DNA from: QHVT01 sp036389275
GTDB lineage: Bacteria > Acidobacteriota > Thermoanaerobaculia > Gp7-AA8
Assembly (NCBI GenBank): GCA_036389275.1
Contig: DASVQE010000080.1
Location: 1 to 64,000, forward strand
Length of the DNA stretch: 64,000 nt
Reading direction: 5' to 3'
In this document: positions 41,368 through 52,400 of the stretch, in pieces
Position numbering within the stretch: position 1 is the stretch's first letter
Layout: each line of letters opens with the position of its first letter
Made by a program: the position numbers and the translations under genes
Notes under the pieces: model-generated
The model's database searches: none
What the model saw: only the letters and a program-made list of their open reading frames with translations
What the model was told of the DNA's origin: nothing

Positions 41368-43380
41368 ATGAAGACCGACACCGGACGCCGTGCTGCTCTC
41401 GGACTCCTCACGCTCATGAGCTTCCTCACGATGGCGCGGCCTCTCGGCGCCATCGACATCACCAGCAATCAGATCGGACGCGTGACGTCCATGGGCAACG
41501 ATCTGATGCAGGTGTTCCATGAGTACGACCCCGAGGGAAGAATCGTCGCCACGCAACACGTGCAGGACGGCCAGTCACGCACGATTCGCACTGGATACGG
41601 TTATCCCCAGAATCCCACGACGACGTCCGGACCCGGCACGGTGATCGTGAGAGAGGTATTTCCGGACGGCGAACAGGTCCTGTACACGCACGACGCCAGT
41701 GGCCTGCCGGTCACAATGCGCAGTTCGTTCGGCGGCGCGATCGAGGAGATATTGCGCGACTTACGGGTGAATGCGCGCGGATTGCCGACGCGGATCGATC
41801 TCGGAAACGGCACCGTCACCACCTGGAACTATGACGAAACGGGTCACCTGCGGCTGACGCGGTTGACTACGGTAGACCGCACCGGAGCGACGATCCAGGA
41901 CTATACATACGAGTACGACGGCGACGGCAACGTCACCGCCATGACCGACGGCGTCAAGGCAAGCGAGTCCTTCAAGCTGCAGTACGACGAGCTCGGACAA
42001 CTCACGGCGATGCTCAATCCTGCCGACGGGGTGATCGAAAGCTACGATTACGACAACATCGGGAATCTCACGCAGAAAGGGTCGCTGTCGCAGACCTACA
42101 AGGCCGGCGGACGGCCGCACGCGCTGGCCCGCTCCGGCACTACGGATTATCAGTACGACGCGAACGGCAACGTCATCGGCGCCGCGAACCTGACCATCGA
42201 ATGGAATGCGGACAATCTGCCGCGGAAGGTGATCACGCCGGCCGGAACGACCCAGCGCTGGCACGTCGGCGAATTGCTGTGGAAGAAAGTCGAAGGCGGC
42301 GTGACCACGTATTACATGCCGTCGCTGCGAATCGAGAACGGCGTGGCCCGCAAGTATTACGGCAGCTACGCCGAACGCTCCGAGGTACCGGGCGACCGCG
42401 ATTTGCGCTTCTATCATCCCGACCACCTCGGCAGCGCGTCCCTCGTCACCGACAAGAACGGCAACGTGATCCGCCGTGTTTCGTATTTTCCCTGGGGCGG
42501 CGACCGCGGCGTGGAAGGGACCTTCGTTCCCAAATTACAGTTCAATTTCAAGGAACGCGATACGGCCACCGGCTTCTACGATTTCGGAGCGCGCTTATAC
42601 AACCCTCAGACCGGCCGCTGGCTTTCACCTGATAGAGACGTATCGGACGGGCTCAATCGGTACGCGTACGTCCGCAACAATCCGTGGACCCGGCTCGACC
42701 CGGGCGGCAATTTCTCCACCGGCATGCACACATACATCATGAGGCGGATGTTCCCGCACATGAGACAACAACTGTTCGAAATGATGGATCGCGGCAGCGC
42801 GTCGATCGACGGCCTCACGTGGGATCGTAAAAAGCCGGTCACCATGTTCGAGAGCGAAGCGTTCAAACACTCGATGCTCTCCTACAAGCTGCTGCAGAAG
42901 TTCGGCGGCAATCGGGCCAAGGCCATCGCCGAAGCGGAGCGATTGCGGACGCAGTTCATCGATCAGAAGAAGGCCCAGGTGATCGCCGAAGTCGCGCGTT
43001 ATCGGGAATTGCTCAAGGAAGGAAACTGGGTCGCCGCCGGATACCACCTGGAGCGGGCGCATTTTGCGTTCGGTGAGATGTTGCATCCCATGCTCGACGC
43101 GAAGTCGCCGGAGCATCGCGAGTGGAAGGTCTTTAAAGAGAGGACCTGGGAACTCCTACGACCCGATGTCATCGGACAAGCGGACACGGCGCTGTTTACG
43201 TACGAGAACATCGTGCATCACTTCTCCGAGGACAACGTCAACGAGATCCCGGCCGACGTGTGGACCGACTCAGTCCCGCTGGGCCAGCGACTCTACCGCC
43301 AGCTCTTTGGCGATGACATCGCCGGGCCCGCATTCGCGCCGGCGATGGAGGCGCGGCCCACGAAAAACCGGTTCTTCTAA
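41368..43380 (+). CDS. RHS-repeat protein with toxin-like C-terminal domain
   Basis: 670 residues from ATG 41368 (GAGGAGAAG upstream). Signal peptide (LGLLTLMSFLTMARPLGA), YD repeats (about 45-330, for example YEYDGDGNVTAMTDG), then the RHS core with YHPDHLGSASLVTDKNGN and GFYDFGARLYNPQTGRWLSPD, ending at DPGG near 445. The following 220-residue variable domain is helical, with FGEMLHPMLDAKSPEHREW and IVHHFSEDN, a His/Asp layout like zinc-dependent phospholipase C/P1-nuclease-type tips seen on RHS proteins. Toxin activity is inferred. No obvious small immunity gene follows; the next gene is the larger RHS protein 73 bases away. Confidence 0.75.
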   Translation: MKTDTGRRAALGLLTLMSFLTMARPLGAIDITSNQIGRVTSMGNDLMQVFHEYDPEGRIVATQHVQDGQSRTIRTGYGYPQNPTTTSGPGTVIVREVFPDGEQVLYTHDASGLPVTMRSSFGGAIEEILRDLRVNARGLPTRIDLGNGTVTTWNYDETGHLRLTRLTTVDRTGATIQDYTYEYDGDGNVTAMTDGVKASESFKLQYDELGQLTAMLNPADGVIESYDYDNIGNLTQKGSLSQTYKAGGRPHALARSGTTDYQYDANGNVIGAANLTIEWNADNLPRKVITPAGTTQRWHVGELLWKKVEGGVTTYYMPSLRIENGVARKYYGSYAERSEVPGDRDLRFYHPDHLGSASLVTDKNGNVIRRVSYFPWGGDRGVEGTFVPKLQFNFKERDTATGFYDFGARLYNPQTGRWLSPDRDVSDGLNRYAYVRNNPWTRLDPGGNFSTGMHTYIMRRMFPHMRQQLFEMMDRGSASIDGLTWDRKKPVTMFESEAFKHSMLSYKLLQKFGGNRAKAIAEAERLRTQFIDQKKAQVIAEVARYRELLKEGNWVAAGYHLERAHFAFGEMLHPMLDAKSPEHREWKVFKERTWELLRPDVIGQADTALFTYENIVHHFSEDNVNEIPADVWTDSVPLGQRLYRQLFGDDIAGPAFAPAMEARPTKNRFF

Positions 43381-43453
43381 ACGCCTCGGGCCGCTCTCGC
43401 TACGCACACGCTGCCGTGCCATCCGTCCATAGACGCCGAAGAAGAGGACCGCG

Positions 43454-46400
43454 ATGATGAATGCCAGGAGAATGCGACCGGTCGTGCAGGACGTGCCGTG
43501 CACGAGACTGCTGCTGCTGATTGTTCTTACGGCCCTTTTTTTCCTGCCGGCGAACGGCGTCCAGGCTCAGTTCACCGCGCCCGCCGAACCGGGCTGCTTT
43601 GTCTGTGGTACGCGGCCGATCGAGCAGATTCTCGAGGACTTGCACGAACAAGAGCGCGAGCGCGCCGAAAAGTTCGCGGAGGAGAACGCCCAGTGGTTTC
43701 AGAGCCACGGCCTGGACGCTTCCATTGGACGCACTGCCTGGGACTACATGAATTATCCGGTGCAGCCAATGTTCGCGCCCACCACTCTCGAGCGGAGCAC
43801 CGTGACCACCGCCTACGAGCTGGGGAATCAGGAGCCGCTCACGATCCGCATGGGCCCGGCCACGCTGACCTACCGCGGCGCGCGCGTGCAGATGATCGAA
43901 GGCTTTAAAGTCGACACCATCGCCGACGACGGCGGAGTCAGTCAGTCGTGCAAGGGCTCCTTCAACTGGATTCATGCCTCTTCGGGCTGGGCCGACCTGC
44001 TGCCGGATCCAAACCGCGTCACGGAAGGCGACGGCGGCGGTCTTTACGTCAGAGCCTCGCTCAAGGGCTATCTGACGCGCGTGGCGGTGCGAACGTTCGT
44101 CGACAACGCAAAAAATACCTGTAATGGGGTCACGGCGCGGTACGTCTACCGGTATCAGTACCATGCGCCGGACGGTGGGATCATCGCGTTCTATCAGCGG
44201 CCGCGCGAAGTTCCGGGGACTTCGTTTCCGGGCGGATGCGGACACGCGGCCATCCCGGCGGCCGAGCCGAATTTCTACTGGTCGAGCGACGGCAATACGT
44301 CGCTCGACACGTCCAACAAATGCAAGCCGGTGATCCGCTGGGCCGACGGATCGACCGAAGAATTCCACGCCGCCATCACCGAGCCGCCGCGTTTCGACTC
44401 CGGCGACGTCATCATCGGGCCGGCGTTCGAGCCTTCCTGTTCCACGCAGGATGCCACCGCCGATCTGCGCCGCATCGACGCGAACGGCAACATCACCACG
44501 TACCGGTACAGCACCGCGGCCGACGGGCGGCAGGTCGAAACCATGACCGACCCCCAAGGGCGGCTGACGGTGCTCACCTATGACGAGGACCCCAATGGCA
44601 TGCCGCGGCTGCGCAGCGTGGAACTGCCATCCATCGGCAATGCCCCGGCCTTTCGCTACAGCATTACCTGGCGCACTCTGGACGTCCGCTTCAATCAAAT
44701 CTGGCCCGACGTCACGTGCAGTCCCGAATCGGGAACGGGAACCGGATGCGCGAGCGCAATGATCTTCGACGTCGTCGACAACATCGTCATCCCGGACGGC
44801 CGCCAATACGTCTTCGAATATGGCCCGTGGGGCAATCTCGTGCGGGTGTCGGAGCCGGAAGGCGCGGTCTCGGAATTCGAGTACGGCGGCCCGGCGAATG
44901 TCGGATACGCCAACGCGGTGCTGCCGCTCGTCAACCGGATTGATCAATCCGATGCCTGCGGCACGATGTGGTCCGGCGAGGCCGTGAAGATGCAGGCCCG
45001 CGGACTCGTGCGCACGCGCCTGTACCCGGAAGGCCGCGGCACCGGCAAGCCGGTGTTCGGCACGACGCGCAATTTCTCGCTGCGCAAGCTGACCGTGCCC
45101 GGCTGTGTATTCGACGACATCGGAGCGGGCGTCGCAGGTCCGGATGGCTGTTCGCAGGTGTGGATGGAGACGACCCACTCCGACGGCACGCTCACGAAAA
45201 CGGGCCACGTCACGAGGGCTCTCTCCCGGATGATTCCGGGCGACGACCGGTTCGCCGTCCCGCCTACGGTGCCGGTGCCGGTGCATGGACGCTTCCTCGG
45301 CGAGGAGACCTGGTCCGGCCCCAATCTCGTGGAGGCGAAATACAACGGGGACAAGGAGACGGGCGCGCTCTGGTATGAATCCGAATTCGTCAAAGCGGTG
45401 CGCCTGCCGTACGCGTTACCGGCGCACGTTCGGGCCATCCGCGAGCGCAACCTGCGCGACGGCCTCTTCACCACGACGAATTTCGTGTACGGAGATGCGA
45501 TCGACATCGATCCCGGCAGCGGCGTCGAATCGCGCGTCACCGCTCCCACCATGGTCTGTACGTTCGCCGGCATCGTCGACACCGCCGGCTGCTCGCCCGC
45601 GAACGCAACGGCGCTGCTCAAATCCGAGACGACATACCTCAATTACTTCGACGGCTCGCTCGCCGGCCGGCATCTACTGAGCCTCCCCCTGGTCAAGAAA
45701 GGCTTTGGGCCAGACGCGACCGGCAAGGCCTTTTCGACGGTGCCGCTCATCGAAACGACGAATGTGTACGACGAATTCGACCTCACGGCGAGCCACCGGC
45801 CGGCCGGGTCGCTGGACGGATCCCTCGGGCTGGCCGCAGGCTCGCGCCGCGGCAACCTCACCAGCATGCGTCAGCGAGTGAGCGCCACGAAAACGGTCAC
45901 CGCGCAAACGAAATACTACGATACCGGACAACTGCAAGCCGTGATCGACAACCGCGGCGCGACGACGACGTACGACGTCGATTTTCGGCTCTGCAGTGCT
46001 GCTCCGCGCCTGACGTTGACGGTCACCAATCCGCTCGGGCACGTCTCCTCGCAGGTCACGGACTGCCTTTCCGGATTGGTTCTGCGGGCGACCGCCGCGG
46101 ACGGCAATAGCAGCTACATTCAATACAACGCGCTGGCCGAGCCGGTCGAAAAAGCAGGTCCCGAAGATTTCCTGACGCCATTACCGCAGACCGGTCCGCA
46201 AGCGTATACGCGCGATCCTGCCGCGCCGACCGGCTCCGGCACGGCGCCGGGACAGGCCGCGGTGGGATCGTGGATCGAACGCCTCGGGCGAGGCGTGGTC
46301 GGGCAGCAGCGCACCGTCACCCACCTACGCGACGGCTCGCCCGATGGTCATTACACGAAGATGTTCACCGACGGTCTCGGACGCGTGATTCAAACGCGGA

Positions 46401-49400
46401 CGGAAGTCGATCCAGCGAAGACCGGATTCGCCGAAACCGTGGCCACTACCGTGTACGACGGCATCGGCCGCGTTGCTCAGGCCTTCGTTCCTTGCTTCGG
46501 CGCCGCGAGCAACATCGTCACGACTCCTTGCGGCTCCGCGTCGACGATCACCGCGTACGACGTGTTGGGCCGTCCGGTGAGCGTGACCATGCCGGGCAAT
46601 CGCACCACGACCTACGCGTACTCCGCGGAAAACGGCCGCTGGCTCACCACGGCTGTCGATCCGCGCGGGTTCACGACCAAGACGTATTCGAACCTGCTGG
46701 AACAGATCGTCGAAGTCGACGAACAATCAGAACGCTGCGGCGGGTTCTGTTCCACGACTGCGAAATACGACGCCGTCGGACGCCTGCTGCATCAGGCCGA
46801 CCCTGCCGGAAACGAGGTCGTCTACACCTACGACGACCTCGGACGTCGTCTGACGATGAACGATCCCGACATGGGGCACTGGAGTTACGAGTACGACGAA
46901 AACGGCAACCTGACCGCGCAGACGGACGCGATCGGTCAGCGGATCGAGCTCCACTATGACGCCCTGAATCGCCTGACGCTCAAGGACCTGCCGCCGACCG
47001 GTCCGAGCGCCGAAGACGTGAAGTACTTCTATGACGGCAACGGTCCGGTTCCGCCGGCCGAAGCGCCGGCTCCGACGATCGCCGGCATTCAACCGTCCGC
47101 ACGCGAGGCCAATTCGGGAGCATTTACGCTCACTGTCACCGGCAGCAACTTCACCAGCCGCTCGATCGTGAGATGGAACGGCGCCGACCGCCAGACGACG
47201 TTTGTGAGCGCGCAGCAGCTCGCGGCGTCCATTCTCGCGTCGGACGTACAAACATCGGGATCGTTTTCGGTGAGCGTGGCAGACGGCAGCGTCTCTAACA
47301 GCGTCGCCTTCGTCGTCAATAGTCGGCCGACGGTGACACTCACCAGCCCGACGAACGGGCAGGTATTTTCGACCGCACCGGCCACGATTCCGCTGCGCGC
47401 GAGCGTCGTCGATGACAGCGACGGTCTGACCGTCCGCTATTTCAACGGCTCGACGCAGATCGGCTCGAGCAATACGCCGCCGTCTTACGCATTCGATTGG
47501 ACCGGCGTGACCGCCGGCTCTTACACGCTCCGTGCAAATGTCACCGACCGCTTCGGCAGCACGGCCGATTCCGGCAGCGTCACCGTCAATGTGTCGACGC
47601 CGCCGACCGTTCGCATCACTTCACCGGCCAGTGGACAGGCGTATCCCGCACCGGCCACAGTGACGATCACGGCCGAGGCGAGCGGCGCCGCGCCGATCGC
47701 CAGGGTGGTCTTCCTCTCGGGGAATTTCATCCTCGGCCAAGTCACCACCGCTCCATACACCTTCACCTGGAACAACGTGCCGGCCGGTATTTACGAGCTC
47801 CGCGCCGAAGCGACGGACGTCAACGGCAGCACCGGCGCGAGCACGAATACCGCGGTCATCAGCGTGAGCGCCGCACAGACGTGCACGCTCCTCGGCCCGA
47901 GCAGCGGCGCGGAGATCTACGCGCCGGCTACGCTCGGCTTCCGCGTGACCGCGAACAGCCCGTCGGGCGAGAAGATGAAGGACATCGCGCTGTATGCGAA
48001 CAACACGCTGCTCTTCCGCGTGCTCGATACCTTCACGCTCAATTACACCTGGAACAACGTGCCGGCCGGCAACTATCACGTCGTAGCCGTAGCGACGAAT
48101 TACTCGAACCTGGCCGTCTCCTCGGCACCGATCGACATCGTCGTGCAGACGCGGCCGGCGAATCTAGCCTCGTTCGTGTCTCAGGTCGTGCCGGCCTCCA
48201 TGATCGCCGGCCACACATACGACGCCACGGTGACGATGCAGAACGACGGCACCGCCACGTGGACGGCCGCCGGCAATTACCGTCTCGGTTCGCAGAATCC
48301 GCAGGACAACACCACCTGGGGCTTGGCGCGCGTGAACCTGCCGGCATCGACTGCGCCCAATGCCCAAGTCACGTTCCGCTTCAGCGTCACGGCACCGTCG
48401 ACGCCCGGCTCCTACGTATTCCAATGGGAGATGGTGCAGGACGGTGTGGCGTGGTTCGCCAAGCCGACCACGCCTGTCACGATCAACGTGCTCAGTGCCG
48501 CCCAAGGATCGGTACCGGTCAATTACGCACTGAATCGCGTCGCCAACCAGACCACCGCCGCGACCGGCGACTTCGCCGCGGACGCGCATCGCGCGGTTGA
48601 CGGCAATACGAACGGCAACTATGCGGCGGGCTCGGTAACCCAGACCGAGACCTACGACAAGCCGTTCTGGCAAGTGCCGATCTCCGGCCCGAACGTCGTC
48701 AATCAAATCGACATCTGGAACCGGACCGACTGTTGTAGCGAGCGGCTGGCGAATTTCTATGTGTTCGTCTCGGCGGATTACGTCATGTCGAATGATCCCG
48801 TCACTGCGTCGAGGCAGCCCGGCGTCTGGAGTTATTTCTTCTCCGGTCCCGCGCCGGCCCACGTGGTCATTCCTGTGCCGGGCGTGACGGCGAATTGGGT
48901 GCGCGTGCAATTGGCCGGAACGGGTATTCTGTCGCTCGCCGAAGTGCAGGTGTGGAACACGGCCACGACCGCGCTCACCAATGCCACGCAATCGAGCACG
49001 ATGGCCGCGACGCCGCCGGGTGACGCGTTCCGGGCGGCGGACGGCAACACGAACGGCGATTATCCGGCCGGTTCGGTCACACAAACCAACAGTGAGGTTC
49101 AGCCGTGGTGGCAGGCCGAGATGTCGGCGTCGACCGGCATCGATCACATCGATGTGTGGAACCGCGTCGATTGCTGCAGTGAACGCCTCAATGACTTTTA
49201 TCTCTTCGTGTCGGACACGCCGTTCGCGTCGCCGAATCTGGCGGCTACGCTCAGCCAGCCGGGCGTGAGCGCGTACCGCCGTACGGGCGTGGCCGGCCAG
49301 GTCTCGACGATTCGAGTGAATCGCACCGGGCGTTACGTGCGCGTGCAGCTCGCAAGCGCCGCGGCCGGAATTCTCTCGCTCGCGGAAGTGCAGGTATTCG

Positions 49401-52400
49401 CCGGAACCGTCATGCCGCCGCCGGTCGTCAGTATGACCAGCCCGACCAATGGCCAGATTCTCTATCCCGCGCCGGCCACCGTTCCGTTGCGTGCCAGCGT
49501 CAGCGGCGGCAGAGGCACGGCCACTGTCAATTACTACAGAGGGACGACGCTCATCGGCTCGAGCTCCACGGGACCGTCCTATTCGTCCGACTGGGCGAAC
49601 GTCGCGGAAGGCGATTACACGCTCAAGGCGGTGGTGGCCGACGCCAATGGCGACACCGCCGAATCTGCGACGATCACCGCCCTCGTGCGGCAGAGAAACA
49701 ACGCACAATTCATCGCGCAGTCGGTGCCCTCGTCGATGATCGCCGGCGCGACGTATACCGTCACCGTGACGCTGCAGAACAGCGGCGGTGCCACCTGGAC
49801 CGCGGCCGACAATTACAAGCTCGGATCGCAAAGCCCGCAGGACAACACTACGTGGGGCCTCTCGCGCGTGGCGCTGCCCGGCCCGGTCGCCTACGGCGCG
49901 CAGACCACCTTCTCGTTCAATGTGACGGCGCCGTCGGCGGCCGGCACGTACACGTTCCAGTGGCGGATGCTGCAGGACGGCGCCGGCTCGTTCGGCGCCG
50001 CAACGCCGCCGGTCAGCATCACCGTGGCCGCGCCGCGCAATGGCGCCACGTTCGTCACGCAATCGATCCCGACGTCGATGGTCAAGGGGCGGAGCTACTC
50101 CGTCTCCATCACCATGCGCAATAGCGGTACGACCGACTGGACTGTGGCCGGCGGCTACAAGCTCGGGTCGCAGTCGCCGCAGGACAATACGACGTGGGGC
50201 GGCTCGCGCGTGGCGCTTCCCGGAACGGTCCCGGCCGGGGCGCAGGTGACGTTTTCCTTCGTGGTCATCGCGCCGTCGACGCCCGGCACGTACGCGATGC
50301 AGACGCGCATGATTCAGGAAGGCGTCGAGTGGTTCGGCGATCTGACGCCGCTCGTCAACGTCACCGTCACCGATCCTCCGTCGAGCGGTCTCATTGCGGC
50401 GTGGAAGCTGGACGAATTCGCCGGCAACACCACCGCCGACGCGACCGGCAACGGCAGTACCGGAACGCTCCTCAACGATCCGCTGTGGATCGAAGGCCGC
50501 ACCGGCGCCGGTCTGCAGTTCAGTAGCGCTGCCAAACAGACGGTGCGCATTGCGCCGTCGGCACGCCTTGCTGCTCTGGCGAACGACTTCACCATCTCCT
50601 TCTGGGTCTATCCCGGCAGCACGCACGAGATCGACGTGGCCAGCACCGACGGCACCGCCGGAACGACCGGCCAAAAGTACGTATTTGGTCCGCGCTTCGA
50701 GTCGAACAGCGACTCCGGCGTCGGCATCTCCGTCGGCACCAACGGCATCAGCGTCTACGAGCACGCCACCAGTTACATGCCGGCGCTGCTCGTCTATCCC
50801 GCGCCGATCGACGGCTGGACGCATGTGGCTGTCGTTTATAAGAACAAGCAGCCGTCCCTGTATGTCAACGGGACGCTCGTCCGCGTCGGACTGACAAGTC
50901 CGCGCCTCAATGTGCACGCCGTGCCTGTCGACATCGGCGGCATGACGTACGGCTATTACGACGGCTGGCTGGACGACGTCGGCATTCACGACCACGCACT
51001 GAGCGCAGCGGAAATCGCTTCGCTCTCACGCGGCCTTGTCGCACGCTGGCCTTTGACCGAGGGCTCGGGCACGACCGCGGCTGATTCGAGCGGCAACGGC
51101 AATAACCTCACCTTGCGCGGCGGCGCGAGCTGGACGGCGGCGAACGGCGGCAGCGTCCTCGCCCTCGACGGCGCGAGCGGTTACGCACAGGTGAGCTACG
51201 GCCGTACGATGGTGATGAACCGTTCGCTGACGTTCAGTGCGTGGCTCTATGCCGCCTCCGCCTCCCAAGGCACGCTGGTGTCGAAGGAAGGCGAATACGC
51301 CATCGGCCTCTCCGGCGGCACCTTGCGCTTCATGTTCAATAACGACAACCCCGGCTGGAACAACTGGATCGATACGCATTACGTCGTGCCGCTGCAGCGT
51401 TGGCTGCACGTGACCGTCGTCTACGACACCGGCCTGGTGAAGACGTACGTCAATGGCGCGCCGGTAAGTATTTATCCAGGTGAAGGACCGATCCGGCCGA
51501 CCGGCGTCGATGATTTCCGGATCGGCGGGCGGCTCTGCTGCAGCGAATTCTTCAATGGACAACTCTCCGACGTGCGCCTGTACGACCAGGTGCTGTCGCC
51601 GCTCGACGTCCAGGCGCTCGACGAAATCATCTGGATGGAAGACGGCGTTCCCGCGGGCGCGACGGCCCTCGGCGACAGTTGGGATTTCATCAATTACAAC
51701 ACCGAGCCGGGGCCGTATTCGGGCGCGCTGGCGCTCCGCTCCGCGAGTACCGCGGGAACGCATCAGAATTATTTCGCCGGCGCGACGCAGACGCTCAGCG
51801 TCGGAGCGAACGACGTGCTGGTCGCGCATGTCTATCTCGACCCGGCCTCGCCGCCGAGCGAGATCATGCTGCAGTGGAACGACGGCACGTGGGACCACCG
51901 CGCGTATTGGGGCGCCGACAATATTCCATTCGGCGCGGTCGGCACAGTGGCCCGCAAGTACATGGGACCGTTGCCGCCGGCCGGACGGTGGGTGCGTCTG
52001 GAAATCCCGGCCGCCGCGGTCGGTCTGGCCGGACGCGTGCTCACCGGGATGGCTTTCACTGAATACGACGGCCGCGTGGTCTGGGATCACGCCGGACTCA
52101 CGCACGCATCGCAGGCCGATACGACGTTCAAAGGGCCGTCGCTGGTCACGGGCGCGGTTCTCGGCACGCCGCGCAATGACTTCAGCGGCGCCGCCGGCAT
52201 GAAGTTCACCACCGGCGCGCAGCCCGTTACCGTCCGCTCCCTCGGCCGTATGTACCTCGCCGGCAATAGCGACATGCACGCGCTGAAACTCGTGCGCGCC
52301 AGCGACGGCACGGTCGTGGCCGCGGTGGACCTGCTCATGCTCGGGGGTACAGTGAATGAATTCAAGTACGCCGATCTCCCGGCGCCGGTGACGCTCACCG

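Noticed and set aside
43400..45286. 628-residue minus-strand open frame
   Set aside because: Antisense to the RHS giant with no recognisable domain; RHS domain evidence on the plus strand is strong.
48164..50995. 943-residue minus-strand open frame
   Set aside because: Antisense to clear discoidin and Ig-like domains of the RHS giant; Arg-rich shadow frame.
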